Notes: generated from the letters alone by a model not told the origin. A stretch of DNA of 38,547 nucleotides from an uncultured Rhodospirillales bacterium (GCA_903891315.1 CAITEF010000479.1:1-38547), one strand, 5' to 3'. Counted from the first letter of the stretch, positions 1 through 9,044 are shown. Numbers and translations: made by a program.

Positions 1-570
1 AACTTCGCCCAGGTGGCGCAGGGTGCGCGTGACAAGAACATCCCGGACATGATCCCCGGCGGTTTCCGCGTGATGGAACAGAACGGTTTCGTGGTGCAGC
101 TGTCCTGGATGCAGGTGGTGATCTTCTTCACCACGCTGGCGCTGCTCGGCGTGTTCACATGGCTGGTGACCAAGACCCCGCTGGGGCGCGCCATGCGGGC
201 CTGCGAGCAGGATATGAAGATGACCTCGCTGCTCGGCATCGACGTCAACCGCACAATCGGGCTGACCTTCGTCATCGGCGCGTCGCTGGCAGCCGTCGCT
301 GGGCTGCTCTTCCTGCTCTATTACGGCTCGATCAATTTCTACATCGGCTTCAACGCAGGCGTGAAAGCCTTCACCGCCGCCGTGCTGGGCGGTGTGGGGT
401 CGCTGCCCGGGGCGGTGATCGGCGGGTTGGCGATCGGGCTGATCGAGGCGTTCTGGTCGGGCTATGCCTCGGTTGAATACAAGGATGTGGCGGCGTTTTC
501 GGTGCTGATTGTGGTGCTGATCTTCATGCCCACCGGCCTGCTTGGCCGCGCCGATGTGGAGAAGGTGTGA
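1..570 (+). CDS. livH: Branched-chain amino acid ABC transporter permease LivH (5' end outside window)
   Basis: Inner-membrane permease that pairs with LivM in the HAAT-type importer. Only the last 189 codons are present: the frame is open from base 1, so the true start lies upstream. Several hydrophobic helices are visible. Between two of them is the cytoplasmic loop TPLGRAMRACEQD...LLGIDVNR (about residues 58-82), which docks on the ATPase subunit and is characteristic of LivH. The last helix ends in MPTGLLGR, a typical LivH ending. It is followed after 1 nt by livM and heads a livHMGF run. The cargo (leucine/valine versus urea or short amides) cannot be decided from the permease alone. Assignment to the family is very likely. 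Confidence 0.95.
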   Translation, partial: NFAQVAQGARDKNIPDMIPGGFRVMEQNGFVVQLSWMQVVIFFTTLALLGVFTWLVTKTPLGRAMRACEQDMKMTSLLGIDVNRTIGLTFVIGASLAAVAGLLFLLYYGSINFYIGFNAGVKAFTAAVLGGVGSLPGAVIGGLAIGLIEAFWSGYASVEYKDVAAFSVLIVVLIFMPTGLLGRADVEKV

Positions 571-571
571 G

Positions 572-1849
572 ATGCCCGGCACCATGAGAGACGCCCTGAA
601 AGACGCTGCGATTTCGGCGTTGATTGCATTCGGGCTGTTCGGCGCGATGGTGGGGCTGCCCACCGTGACCGGCCCCGGCGGGAAGCTCTCGCTGGATCCG
701 CAACCGCTGACGGTTGCGATCATCGTCGCGGTGGTGTTCGTCGGCAGGCTTGGCATGCTGTTGTGGCAGGGTCGGCCAAAGGCACCGCCGAAGCCGATCT
801 CGGCAGCACCGTCGCGGTTCCAATTTGCCCGGATCGCGGGCGTGGTGCTGCTCGCGGTTGCCGCCACGCTGCCGATCTATGGCGGGCGCTATATGATCGA
901 TAACGGCGTGCTGGTGATGACCTATGTCATGCTTGGCTGGGGTCTGAACATTGTCGTCGGTCTCGCCGGTCTGCTCGATCTTGGCTATGTCGCATTCTAC
1001 GCGGTGGGGGCCTATTCCTATGCGCTGCTCTCGCAGGATTTCGGCTGGGGGTTCTGGACCTGCCTGCCACTGGCTGGAATTCTCGCGGCGTTCTGGGGCA
1101 TTCTGCTCGGATTTCCGGTGCTGCGCCTGCGGGGCGATTATCTGGCGATTGTCACACTGGCGTTCGGCGAGATCATTCGGATCGTGCTGCTGAATTGGAC
1201 GTCGCTGACCGGGGGGCCGAACGGCATTTCCGGCATTCCGCGGCCCACGCTGTTCGGGTTGAAATTCACCAACACAGACGATCCTGGCACGTTCGCCGGG
1301 TTTTTCGGGCTGGAACCGTCGCTGACCCACCGCGCGGCGTTCCTGTATTACGTCATCTTCGCCCTCGCCTTGCTCACCAATTGGGTCTCCACCCGTCTGC
1401 GCCGCCTACCACTTGGACGCGCCTGGGAAGCGCTGCGCGAGGACGAGATCGCCTGCCGCGCGCTGGGGATCAACGTGACGGTGACCAAGCTCACCGCGTT
1501 CGCCATCGGGGCGGCGTTTGGCGGGTTCGCCGGAGCATTCTTCGCCACGCGTCAGGCGTTTGTCTCTCCGGAGAGCTTCACCTTCATCGAATCCGCCATC
1601 GTGCTCGCGGTCGTGGTGTTGGGCGGGTTGGGCAGCCAGCTGGGTGTGGCACTCGCAGCCCTGGTGATGATCGGCGGCGGCGAGGTTTTCCGCGATTTCA
1701 ATGAGTATCGGATGCTGATCTTTGGCGTCGCCTTGGTGGTGGTGATGGTGGTGCGGCCACGCGGGTTGGTTTCCGGGCGGACGCCTTCGGTGACACTCGG
1801 CAAGGGGGTGCATATCGGCGCGGACATGATGAGCCAGGGGCACGGCTGA
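572..1849 (+). CDS. livM: Branched-chain amino acid ABC transporter permease LivM
   Basis: Second permease of the LivHMGF importer, 425 aa. I start it at ATG 572, 1 nt after the livH stop, because GGAGAAGG lies about 8 nt upstream inside the end of livH; a frame-compatible start at 542 would overlap livH by 29 nt. The N-terminal 110 residues are the extended membrane segment seen in long LivM proteins. The core follows, with a run of helices and the EAA-type loop [16 protein letters not shown] near residues 286-301. The C-terminus holds VVRPRGL, typical of LivM. The stop TGA shares its A with the ATG of livG, so translation is coupled. Confidence 0.96.
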   Translation: MPGTMRDALKDAAISALIAFGLFGAMVGLPTVTGPGGKLSLDPQPLTVAIIVAVVFVGRLGMLLWQGRPKAPPKPISAAPSRFQFARIAGVVLLAVAATLPIYGGRYMIDNGVLVMTYVMLGWGLNIVVGLAGLLDLGYVAFYAVGAYSYALLSQDFGWGFWTCLPLAGILAAFWGILLGFPVLRLRGDYLAIVTLAFGEIIRIVLLNWTSLTGGPNGISGIPRPTLFGLKFTNTDDPGTFAGFFGLEPSLTHRAAFLYYVIFALALLTNWVSTRLRRLPLGRAWEALREDEIACRALGINVTVTKLTAFAIGAAFGGFAGAFFATRQAFVSPESFTFIESAIVLAVVVLGGLGSQLGVALAALVMIGGGEVFRDFNEYRMLIFGVALVVVMVVRPRGLVSGRTPSVTLGKGVHIGADMMSQGHG

Positions 1850-2646
1850 TGGGCGACACTTTGCTTTCGGTCGAGACCCTGACCATGCGCTTCGGTGGGC
1901 TGCTTGCGGTCAACGAGGTGTCGTTTGACGTGCGCGCGGGCGATATCACCGCGCTCATCGGCCCGAACGGGGCGGGCAAGACGACGGTGTTCAACTGCAT
2001 CACCGGCTTCTATCGCCCGACCTCGGGTCGGATCTTAATGGGCGGGATGGATCTGGCGAAGCTGCCAGGCCATCAGATCGTCCAGCGTGCGAAGGTGGCG
2101 CGCACCTTCCAGAACATTCGGCTGTTCGCCGGGATGACGGTGCTGGAGAACCTGATGGTGGCCCAGCACAATACCGTCATGCCCGATGTCGCGCACGGGC
2201 TTCTCGCGGTGTTCGGCCTCGGCGGCTATCGCAAGCTCGAAGCCGATGCGATCGAGCGGGCCCGCTATTGGCTCGATCAGGTCGGACTGACCGCACGGGC
2301 CGATGAGCCAGCCGGATCGCTGCCCTACGGCGCGCAGCGTCGGTTGGAGATTGCGCGGGCAATGTGCACCGGGCCGCAATTGCTGTGTCTGGATGAACCG
2401 GCGGCGGGGCTCAACCCGCGTGAATCGGATGAACTCTCCGCACTGCTGATCTCGATCCGTGATGGCGGATGTGCGGTGCTGCTGATCGAGCATGATATGG
2501 GCGTGGTGATGCGGATTTCCGATCATGTGATCGTCCTCGATCACGGCACACGGATCGCCGATGGCACCGCCAATGAGATCAAGGCGAACAAGCACGTGAT
2601 CGCGGCCTATCTGGGCGAAGAAGATCCGGAGGAGGTTGTGCTATGA
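1849..2646 (+). CDS. livG: Branched-chain amino acid ABC transporter ATPase LivG
   Basis: Cytoplasmic ATPase of the importer, 265 aa, the usual LivG length. Walker [10 protein letters not shown] is at residues 38-46. The signature region has the LivG form [14 protein letters not shown] (158-171) in place of LSGGQ. Walker B LLCLDEP is at 178-184, and the switch histidine is in LLIEHDM. It overlaps livM by one base and livF by four (ATGA), so all subunits are probably made in fixed ratio from one mRNA. No odd residues are seen in the nucleotide-binding motifs. Confidence 0.97.
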   Translation: MGDTLLSVETLTMRFGGLLAVNEVSFDVRAGDITALIGPNGAGKTTVFNCITGFYRPTSGRILMGGMDLAKLPGHQIVQRAKVARTFQNIRLFAGMTVLENLMVAQHNTVMPDVAHGLLAVFGLGGYRKLEADAIERARYWLDQVGLTARADEPAGSLPYGAQRRLEIARAMCTGPQLLCLDEPAAGLNPRESDELSALLISIRDGGCAVLLIEHDMGVVMRISDHVIVLDHGTRIADGTANEIKANKHVIAAYLGEEDPEEVVL

Positions 2647-3362
2647 GCGCACTTCTCGAACTTCAGGGCGTAACCGCGTTCTACGGCGCGATCCAGGCGC
2701 TCAAGGGCATCGATCTGACGGTCAATGAGGGCGAGATCGTCACCCTGATCGGGGCGAACGGGGCCGGGAAATCCACCCTGATGATGACGATCTGCGGCAC
2801 GCCGCGCGCCCGTGATGGGCGGATCGTCTATGACGGCGTCGATATCCACGCGATGCCGACGCATGAGATCATGCGCCGCCGCATCGCGCAGTCGCCGGAG
2901 GGGCGGCGGATCTTCGCGCGCATGTCGGTCTACGAAAATCTTCTGATGGGCGCCTATGGCCGCGAGCCCGCGGAAGCGACCGAGACCATGGCGCAGGTGT
3001 TCACCATGTTCCCCCGCCTGCAGGAACGCCGCGACCAGCGCGGCGGCACATTGTCGGGTGGCGAACAGCAAATGCTCGCGATTGGCCGCGCCTTGATGAG
3101 CCGTCCGCGTTTGCTGCTGCTCGATGAGCCCAGCCTGGGGCTGGCACCTTTGGTCTCCAAGGCGATTTTCGCGGCGATCAAGGAGCTGAATCGCACCACC
3201 GGCCTCACGGTCTTGCTGGTCGAGCAGAACGCGATTCAGGCGCTCAAGCTGGCGCATCGCGGTTACGTTCTGGTCAACGGCGCGATCACCATGCAGGGCA
3301 GCGGGGCGGAGCTGCTGGCGCGGCCGGAGATTCGCGCGGCCTATCTGGAAGGCGGCCATTGA
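2643..3362 (+). CDS. livF: Branched-chain amino acid ABC transporter ATPase LivF
   Basis: Second ATPase, expected to form a heterodimer with LivG. It has 239 aa, normal for LivF. Walker A is GANGAGKST (37-45), the ABC signature LSGGEQQ (137-143) and Walker B LLLLDEP (157-163). LVEQN carries asparagine after the Gln, as in LivF proteins, where LivG has EHD. The last codons read AAYLEGGH, a LivF-type tail. The GGAAGGCGG encoded near the 3' end (3347-3355) doubles as the ribosome-binding site of the next gene, whose start overlaps this stop by four bases. Confidence 0.97.
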   Translation: MSALLELQGVTAFYGAIQALKGIDLTVNEGEIVTLIGANGAGKSTLMMTICGTPRARDGRIVYDGVDIHAMPTHEIMRRRIAQSPEGRRIFARMSVYENLLMGAYGREPAEATETMAQVFTMFPRLQERRDQRGGTLSGGEQQMLAIGRALMSRPRLLLLDEPSLGLAPLVSKAIFAAIKELNRTTGLTVLLVEQNAIQALKLAHRGYVLVNGAITMQGSGAELLARPEIRAAYLEGGH

Positions 3363-4042
3363 CGCGCCGCGTCACGCTCAGCTTCGACAACGGGCCGACG
3401 CCGGGGATCACCGAAGGCGTGCTGGATTGTCTCGACCGGCACGCGATCAAGGCGACGTTCTTCGTCATCGGGCAAAAATTGCGGGTGCCGGGGGCGGTCG
3501 ATCTGATGCGGCGGGCGCATGCGGCGGGGCATTGGATCGGCAATCACACGCTCACCCACAGTGTCCCGTTCGGCGAGCAGCCCACGGAAGCCTTCGCGCG
3601 CGGCGAAATCGACGAGACCGAGGCGTTGATCGGCGATTGCGCCTGCCCAGAGAAACTGTTCCGCCCCTATGGCCGCGAGGGCCGGATCGGGTCGCATCTG
3701 TTCAGCCGGGCTTCGGTCTCGCATTTGCTGGATCATCGCTACCGGACGGTGCTGTGGAACGCCGTGCCGGGTGACTGGCGCGATCCGGTGGGCTGGTTCG
3801 ACACCTGTCTCGCCCAAGTGACGGCGCGCGACTGGAGCCTCGTGGTGCTGCACGACATCACCAATGGCTGTCTGGCGCATCTACCCGCCTTGCTCGACCG
3901 GCTGGTGGACGCCGGGCTTCGTTTCGAGCAGGACTTTCCGCCCGACATGGTCCTGACCGAATCTGGCAGGATCGCTCGTCTCGGCGACGAATTGGTGACC
4001 GGGGGAATCGCGGGGCTTTCCTCGCCCGAGCGTTCTGCCTAG
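3359..4042 (+). CDS. Polysaccharide deacetylase (NodB-fold) family protein coupled to livF
   Basis: A 227-aa NodB homology-domain protein, probably a metal-dependent C-N hydrolase. The start is TTG 3359, overlapping the livF stop, with a good Shine-Dalgarno GGAAGG about 7 nt upstream. Motif 1 is SFDNGP (residues 8-13), motif 2 NHTLTH (62-67) with two metal-ligand histidines, motif 3 RPYG (102-105), and motif 5 VVLHD (162-166). In motif 1 the usual second aspartate (FDDGP), normally a metal ligand, is asparagine, so substrate or metal use may differ from chitin or peptidoglycan deacetylases. There is no signal peptide, so it acts in the cytoplasm. Its place inside a liv operon suggests it acts on the imported compound (perhaps an amide); that is inference. 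Family assignment is firm, substrate unknown. Confidence 0.85.
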   Translation: MTRRVTLSFDNGPTPGITEGVLDCLDRHAIKATFFVIGQKLRVPGAVDLMRRAHAAGHWIGNHTLTHSVPFGEQPTEAFARGEIDETEALIGDCACPEKLFRPYGREGRIGSHLFSRASVSHLLDHRYRTVLWNAVPGDWRDPVGWFDTCLAQVTARDWSLVVLHDITNGCLAHLPALLDRLVDAGLRFEQDFPPDMVLTESGRIARLGDELVTGGIAGLSSPERSA

Positions 4043-4095
4043 TCTGCATTTCAGCCACGCGGTCAGCGCGGCACAGAACAAAGGGACACGACCGA

Positions 4096-5202
4096 ATGAT
4101 GAAACGCATTCTCGTCGCTGGCGCGGCCGCTCTTGCGGTTGCCAGCGTGATGGCGGCCTCCCCGGCCTCCGCGCAGATCAAGATCGCTGCTGCCGGCCCG
4201 ATGACCGGCTCCAACGCTTCCTTCGGAACCCAGCTGAAGGTCGGTGCCGAACAGGCCGTGGCCGATATCAACGCCAAAGGGGGCGTGTTGGGCCAGAAGC
4301 TGGTGCTGTCCATCGGTGACGACGCTTGCGATCCGAAGCAGGCAGTGTCGGTGGCGAACAAATTCGCCGCTGACGGCGTGAAGTTCGTCGCCGGCCATTT
4401 CTGCTCGTCCAGCTCGATCCCGGCCTCGAAGGTCTACACCGAGGAAGGCATCCTGCAGATCACGCCAGCCTCGACCAATCCGAAATTCACCGAGGAAGGC
4501 AGCTGGAACACGTTCCGCGTCTGCGGCCGTGACGACCAGCAGGGTGCGGTGGCGGGCGGCTACATCGCCAAGGAATTCAAGGGCCACAAGGTTGCCATCC
4601 TGCATGACAACTCGGCCTATGGCAAAGGCCTGGCGGACGAGACCAAGAAGTCGCTGAACAAGGCTGGCTTCCAGGAAGCCCTGTATTCCGCCTATGTTCC
4701 GGGTGAGAAGGATTACTCGGCACTGGTCTCGCGTCTGAAGCAGGCCAATATCGATCTGATCTATATTGGCGGCTACTACACCGAAGCCGGTCTGATCCTG
4801 AAGCAGGCTCGCCAGCAGGGCCTGAACGCCACCGTGATGTCGGGTGACGCGATGGTCACCGACGAGTTCTGGGCGATCACGGGTGCTGATGGCGAGGGCG
4901 CGCTGATGACCTTCCCGTCTGACCCGCGCAACCGCGCAACGGCTGCCGCCGTGGTGAAGGCGTTCGAAGACAAGAAGATCAATCCGGAAGGCTATGTTCT
5001 TTATTCGTACGCCGCCATCCAGGTTTGGGCGCAGGCCGCTCAGAAAGCTGGCACGACGGATGCCAAGAAGGTCGCCGAAGTGATCCGGGCTGGCAGCTGG
5101 GACACTGTGTTGGGCAAGATCTCGTATGACAAGAAGGGCGACGTGACTGTGTCGGACTTCGTGATGTATATCTGGCACGCTGGCAAATACGCCGAGATGT
5201 GA
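4096..5202 (+). CDS. Periplasmic branched-chain amino acid-binding protein (LivK/LivJ family)
   Basis: Substrate-binding protein of the importer, 368 aa. It starts at ATG 4096 (ATG 4099 also possible) with AAAGGGA upstream. Residues 1 to about 26 are a classic Sec signal peptide ending SPASA-Q. The mature part is type I periplasmic-binding fold: the opening IKIAAAGPMTG is the LivJ/LivK start, with GDDACDPKQAV, GHFCSSSS and the late SYDKKGDV segment all in family positions. It follows the deacetylase gene after 53 nt and is closed by a strong terminator at 5212, so it is the last gene of the liv operon. The ligand is not readable by eye. Confidence 0.93.
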   Translation: MMKRILVAGAAALAVASVMAASPASAQIKIAAAGPMTGSNASFGTQLKVGAEQAVADINAKGGVLGQKLVLSIGDDACDPKQAVSVANKFAADGVKFVAGHFCSSSSIPASKVYTEEGILQITPASTNPKFTEEGSWNTFRVCGRDDQQGAVAGGYIAKEFKGHKVAILHDNSAYGKGLADETKKSLNKAGFQEALYSAYVPGEKDYSALVSRLKQANIDLIYIGGYYTEAGLILKQARQQGLNATVMSGDAMVTDEFWAITGADGEGALMTFPSDPRNRATAAAVVKAFEDKKINPEGYVLYSYAAIQVWAQAAQKAGTTDAKKVAEVIRAGSWDTVLGKISYDKKGDVTVSDFVMYIWHAGKYAEM

Positions 5203-5211
5203 TGTGCGTTG

Positions 5212-5241
5212 GGTGCAATTCCGCTCGGAATTGCACCTTTT
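5212..5241 (+). terminator. Rho-independent terminator of the liv operon
   Basis: A perfect 11-bp stem (GGTGCAATTCC at 5212-5222 with GGAATTGCACC at 5227-5237), a four-base loop, then TTTT at 5238-5241. It lies 9 nt after the stop of the binding-protein gene. A frame open from 5209 runs through this hairpin into the next gene, which is why the start of that gene is placed downstream at 5293. Confidence 0.88.
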
Positions 5242-5292
5242 GCGCGTTGGATGGTGCAATTTCTGCGTAATTGGCACCCCACGATTGTCGTC

Positions 5293-5745
5293 ATGATCGA
5301 AGAAATCCGACTGGCCACCGTGAATGACCTGGAGGCTGTCGAGAGGGTCATTCACGACGCCTATTCGCACTATATTGCGCGCATTGGCCGTCAACCCGGC
5401 CCGATGCTTGACGACTACAAATCCCTGATTGCAGCAGGACATGTGCGCGTCGTCGAGCACAATGGCATGGTCCAGGGGGTGCTGGTGCTCATCCCAGAGG
5501 ACAACGCGATGCTTCTCGACAACATCGCGGTATCTGCCACGGCACAAGGTCTCGGTCTTGGGCGCAAGATGTTGGCGTTCGCCGAGCGAGCGGCGCTGGA
5601 CGCGCGCTACAACGCGATCAGGCTCTACACAAACGCGGCGATGACCGAGAATATCGAGTTGTATTCCCGGATCGGCTATGTCGAGACGCACCGGATTGTC
5701 GAGAAGGGGTTCCAGCGGGTCTACATGGCCAAGCCGTTGGGATAA
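5293..5745 (+). CDS. GNAT family N-acetyltransferase
   Basis: A 150-aa single-domain acetyltransferase. I start it at ATG 5293 (MIEEIRLATVND), since the longer frame back to 5209 encodes the liv terminator hairpin. The acetyl-CoA pyrophosphate loop is QGLGLG (residues 85-90) after beta-strand 4 LLDNIAV, and the helix-4 tail has the NIELYSRIGYVE pattern seen in GNATs. The N-terminal IRLATVNDLEAVERV is the usual strand-helix opening. The acceptor is unknown; amino acid, peptide or small-amine acetylation are all possible. It lies between the liv terminator and the convergent mutY gene, 9 nt from the mutY stop. Confidence 0.88.
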   Translation: MIEEIRLATVNDLEAVERVIHDAYSHYIARIGRQPGPMLDDYKSLIAAGHVRVVEHNGMVQGVLVLIPEDNAMLLDNIAVSATAQGLGLGRKMLAFAERAALDARYNAIRLYTNAAMTENIELYSRIGYVETHRIVEKGFQRVYMAKPLG

Positions 5746-5754
5746 CGATGTCGG

Positions 5755-6789
5755 CTACGAGAGCGCCAATTTCAGGCATTTCCGCATCACCGACGGCAAC
5801 GCGGCCCCGCCCAGATCGGCCCGCGCGCACAGCACACCCTCCGCATTGATCCGCACCACTTCGGCCATCTGAACCTGAAGTTGCAGTTCGAAATGCGTCA
5901 ATCCATGCCGAATTTCGCCCACATCCCGCCAATTCGCCTGCATAGGGGCGTGTGCATTGGCTTCTGACGGCATCCAGGGCTCACCGCGCCAAGGCGTGCC
6001 CGGCAACTCGCTCATACCTCCATAGAGGCCCTGTGGCGGGCGACGGCGGAGCAGGACGTTTCCCGTGGAATCGATCAGGCAGAAATGCACGCCGTGACGC
6101 AGCGAACGCGCAGCCTTGGGCGTCTTGCGCGGCAATTCGGCTTCGATGCCCTGCTTGCGCGCATCACATTCTCCGCGCCAGGGGCAGAGAGCGCAGGCGG
6201 GGTTGGTCGGCGTGCAGATCGTGGCACCGAGATCGAACAGCGCCTGTGCGAAATCCGACGGCCGCGCCTGTGCCGCCTTTCCCGCACCGAGACGCGCGGC
6301 GGCGATGGCAATTTCAGGTTTTGACCCCGGCAGCGGCGCATCAATGGCGAAGATGCGGCTGGTGACGCGTTCCACATTGCCGTCCACCGGCACCGTGGGC
6401 AGCCCGAAGGCGATGGCACCGATGGCGGAGGCGGTGTAGGGTCCGATGCCCGGAAGCGCCTGCAACCCCTCCAGCGAGCGCGGAAAGCCGCCCTGGGCCA
6501 TCACCGCGCGGGCACAGGCATGCAGATTGCGGGCGCGGGCGTAGTAGCCCAATCCCGCCCAGGCCTGCATCACCGACTCGCTCTCCGCCTGAGCCAACGC
6601 CTCCACGGTGGGAAAGCGTTCGAGGAAGCGGTGGAAATAGGGTATGACGGCGGCAACCGTGGTCTGTTGCAGCATGATCTCGCTGATCCAGACGCGGTAC
6701 GGGTCCATCGCGGCACCGGGCAGCGCGCGCCAGGGTAGCGTGCGGCGGTGGCGGTCATACCAGTCGAGCAGGGCATTGGGATCGGGCAC
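5755..6789 (-). CDS. mutY: A/G-specific adenine DNA glycosylase MutY
   Basis: Removes adenine mispaired with 8-oxoguanine. I chose GTG 6789 because it gives 344 aa and places the landmarks at the E. coli positions: catalytic Glu37 in WISEIMLQQT, the helix-hairpin-helix LPGIGPYTA (112-120), Asp136 in VPVDGNVERV, and the 4Fe-4S cysteines at 192, 199, 202 and 208 (C-X6-C-X2-C-X5-C). The C-terminal third is the MutT-like 8-oxoG recognition domain (from about 225, with LLRRRPPQGLYGGMSELPG). An ATG at 6852 would add 21 residues and overlap the divergent DUF721 gene; neither start has a strong ribosome-binding site. Confidence 0.95.
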   Translation of the reverse strand: MPDPNALLDWYDRHRRTLPWRALPGAAMDPYRVWISEIMLQQTTVAAVIPYFHRFLERFPTVEALAQAESESVMQAWAGLGYYARARNLHACARAVMAQGGFPRSLEGLQALPGIGPYTASAIGAIAFGLPTVPVDGNVERVTSRIFAIDAPLPGSKPEIAIAAARLGAGKAAQARPSDFAQALFDLGATICTPTNPACALCPWRGECDARKQGIEAELPRKTPKAARSLRHGVHFCLIDSTGNVLLRRRPPQGLYGGMSELPGTPWRGEPWMPSEANAHAPMQANWRDVGEIRHGLTHFELQLQVQMAEVVRINAEGVLCARADLGGAALPSVMRKCLKLALS

Positions 6790-6798
6790 CAGCGAGTG

Positions 6799-7272
6799 AT
6801 GGCAAGCGACGCGAAGAACGACAAGCCCCGCAAGATCGAAGACACCCGCCATGTCTTCGGCCCACGCACAATTTCGGCCGTGTTGCCGCCGTTGCTGCGC
6901 CCGGTGTTGCAGAAACGCTCGCCAGGCATCGCCACTCTGCTCTCGGATTGGGAGGCGGTGATCGGCCCGGCCCTGTCGCCGGTGACGGTGCCGCGCAAAC
7001 TCGCAGCCGGAACGCTGACGATTGCCTGCTCCGGGCCGGTCGCGATGGAGTTGCAGTATCTCGCCCCGCAACTGCTCTCGCGCATCAACGCCTACCTCGG
7101 CGGCAATGCAGTGGCGCGGCTGAAATTCGTGCAGGATCCGCGACCGCCGCCGCCAATGCCGAAGCCACGCCCGGCGGCGGACGAGGCGGCACGCCATGCG
7201 GTGCAGTCGCTGCCGGAGGGCGAGTTGCGCGAGGCGTTGGAGCGGTTGGGGCGGATGGTGTTGCGGAAATAG
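6799..7272 (+). CDS. DUF721 family protein, probable replicative helicase loader DciA
   Basis: A 157-aa protein with the DUF721 core. An N-terminal segment GPRTISAVLPPLLRPVLQKRSPGIATLLSDWEAVIGP leads into the KH-like fold (VTVPRKLAAGTLTIACSGPVAMELQYLAPQLLSRIN, residues about 58-95), followed by a basic, proline-rich tail. DUF721 proteins include DciA, the helicase operator thought to load DnaB where DnaC/DnaI is absent. I place the start at ATG 6799, since the open frame from 6748 would run inside mutY. The 9 bp between the two divergent starts cannot hold both promoters. The 3' end abuts the modC stop with no gap. Family assignment is good; the DciA role rests on the family. Confidence 0.82.
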   Translation: MASDAKNDKPRKIEDTRHVFGPRTISAVLPPLLRPVLQKRSPGIATLLSDWEAVIGPALSPVTVPRKLAAGTLTIACSGPVAMELQYLAPQLLSRINAYLGGNAVARLKFVQDPRPPPPMPKPRPAADEAARHAVQSLPEGELREALERLGRMVLRK

Positions 7273-8352
7273 TCAGCCCGGCGTCAGCACATCAATCGAG
7301 GTCGATTTCACCAGCGCCACCACGGCAGCCCCTGGCACCAATGCGAGCCGCTGCACCGCATCGGGCGTGACGCGGGCGAGCAAGACGCTGTCGCCCTTTG
7401 TGATCTCGACCAGGGCAGCGTGGCGCAGAGGGTCGTCAACCACACGCCGCACATGGAATTCGAGCGCGTTGTGAACGCTGATCGCCGACGGAATCTCCGC
7501 GGCGAGGATGATCTCACGTGCCGGAATCCGCACCCGAACCAACGCACCCGGCGAATTGGCCACGAGCGGCACAACGAGGCGAAGGTCGGACGAGGCAAGC
7601 CGCGTCAATTGACGGGCGTGGTCGTGATCCTCCACCACCAGATCGAGCACGGTGCCGGCATCGTCGCGCACAGCCAGCGGCAGCGATGCATCGCTCGCCA
7701 ACTCGGCAATCGGCCCGCTCGCCCTGAGCTTTCCGCCCTCCAGCAGCACGACGGTATCGGCCAGCAGTGAGAGTTCAGGCAGCGAGTGCGTCACGTAGAG
7801 CATTGGCAATGCGAGGCTGGATTTCAGGCGCAGCAGATAGGGCAGAATATCCGCCCTCCGTGCATCATCCAGGCTCGCCAACGGCTCGTCGAGCAGCAAC
7901 AGGCGGGGTTGCGAGAGCAACGCGCGGCCAATCCCCACGCGCTGGCGCTCGCCGCCGGAGAGGGTGTGCGGCTGGCGGGCGAGCAAGGGGGCAATGCCGA
8001 GCAGATCGACCACGTCGTCAAAGCGGATTGGCCCAGCAGGCGCACGGCGCAATCCATAGCGCAGATTGGCATCGACATTCATGTGCGGGAACAGTCGGGC
8101 ATCTTGGAACACCAGCCCGATCCGCCGCAATTCAGGCTCGACCCAGACACCATGGCCGGTGTCCAGCAACACCTCGCCATCCAGAGAAACATGCCCACGA
8201 TCCACCCGCAACAGGCCAGAGACCGCTGATATCACTGTGGATTTCCCGGAACCGGACGGGCCGAACAGCACCGTCGTGCCCGGCGTTGGGGCGACGAAGG
8301 CGATGTCGATCTCGACGCCTGGATAGCGGTGGCGCAGCGAGATGGTGATCAT
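7273..8352 (-). CDS. modC: Molybdate ABC transporter ATPase ModC
   Basis: Cytoplasmic ATPase for molybdate/tungstate import, 359 aa as in other ModC. Walker A GPSGSGKST (31-39), Q-loop VFQDARLFPHM (81-91), signature LSGGERQRVGIGRAL (131-145) and Walker B LLLLDEP (151-157) are intact. The VFQDARLFPHM wording is typical of ModC. After residue 280 comes a C-terminal TOBE-type segment (AEIPSAISVHNALEFHVRRV...), the oxyanion-binding regulatory domain. The ATG overlaps the modB stop (ATGA). It is the last gene of the ogt-qorA-MFS-modB-modC chain. Confidence 0.93.
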   Translation of the reverse strand: MITISLRHRYPGVEIDIAFVAPTPGTTVLFGPSGSGKSTVISAVSGLLRVDRGHVSLDGEVLLDTGHGVWVEPELRRIGLVFQDARLFPHMNVDANLRYGLRRAPAGPIRFDDVVDLLGIAPLLARQPHTLSGGERQRVGIGRALLSQPRLLLLDEPLASLDDARRADILPYLLRLKSSLALPMLYVTHSLPELSLLADTVVLLEGGKLRASGPIAELASDASLPLAVRDDAGTVLDLVVEDHDHARQLTRLASSDLRLVVPLVANSPGALVRVRIPAREIILAAEIPSAISVHNALEFHVRRVVDDPLRHAALVEITKGDSVLLARVTPDAVQRLALVPGAAVVALVKSTSIDVLTPG

Positions 8353-9044
8353 CGCCCGAGCCTCGCACGCAGGCGGCGGCCGAGGAATTCGGAGATCAGC
8401 AACCCGGTAACCGCGAGGCTGACCGAGACCAGCGACAGACGTGCGGCAACCGCCTCGCCTTCAGGCTGCTGGAGCGCGGTGTAAATCGCCAGCGGCAAAG
8501 TCTGGGTCTGGCCGGGAATATTGGCGGCAAAGGTGATCACCGCGCCGAACTCACCCAGCGAGGCCGCAAATGCCACAACGGCACCGACCACGATGCCGGG
8601 CAGAGCGAGGGGCAGCACGATGCTGAACAGTCGGTCGAGGCGACCAGCCCCAAGCGTGCGGGCGGCTTCGATCAAGCCAGGGTCGATGGCGTCGAGCGAC
8701 AGCCGGATGGTGCGCACCATCAACGGGAAGCTCATCACGGCACAGGCCAATGCGGCTCCCTCGGTGGTGAACACCAGACGGATGCCGAACCAATCATGCA
8801 GCAGGCCGCCAATCTGGCCGCGCAGGCCAAAGGTCAGCAACAGCAGCCAGCCGACCACCACCGGCGGCAGCACCAGCGGCAGATGGACCACGATGTCGAG
8901 TACGCCGCGCCCTACGAAGCGTCCGCGCGCCAGCGCCGCGGCGACCAGGCAGGCCAGCGGCAGGCCGAAGCCGACGGCGCGGGCGGCCACGGCGAGGCTC
9001 AGTCGGATCGCCTGAAGCTCGTCGGGCGAAAACCCGACGATCAC
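8349..9044 (-). CDS. modB: Molybdate ABC transporter permease ModB
   Basis: Inner-membrane permease for molybdate, 231 aa. It has about five to six helices, with HLPLVLPPVVVGWLLL (about 54-70) typical of ModB, and the EAA loop EAARTLGAGRLDRLFSIVLP (126-145). The start is GTG 9044, whose bases overlap the stop of the upstream MFS gene (GTGA), so its translation probably depends on readthrough from that gene. No binding-protein gene (modA) lies next to it: the upstream neighbour is an efflux pump, so ModA must be elsewhere or this permease is shared with another binding protein. Confidence 0.93.
   Translation of the reverse strand: MIVGFSPDELQAIRLSLAVAARAVGFGLPLACLVAAALARGRFVGRGVLDIVVHLPLVLPPVVVGWLLLLTFGLRGQIGGLLHDWFGIRLVFTTEGAALACAVMSFPLMVRTIRLSLDAIDPGLIEAARTLGAGRLDRLFSIVLPLALPGIVVGAVVAFAASLGEFGAVITFAANIPGQTQTLPLAIYTALQQPEGEAVAARLSLVSVSLAVTGLLISEFLGRRLRARLGR

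Noticed and set aside
5212-5261. A third copy of GGTGCAATT at 5253 that could pair with the terminator arm (attenuator-like)
   Set aside because: It lies after the T-run, so it is transcribed too late to prevent termination; likely chance or decay.
4063-5691. A 542-codon minus-strand open frame
   Set aside because: Antisense to the binding-protein gene and the GNAT gene; no recognisable motif.
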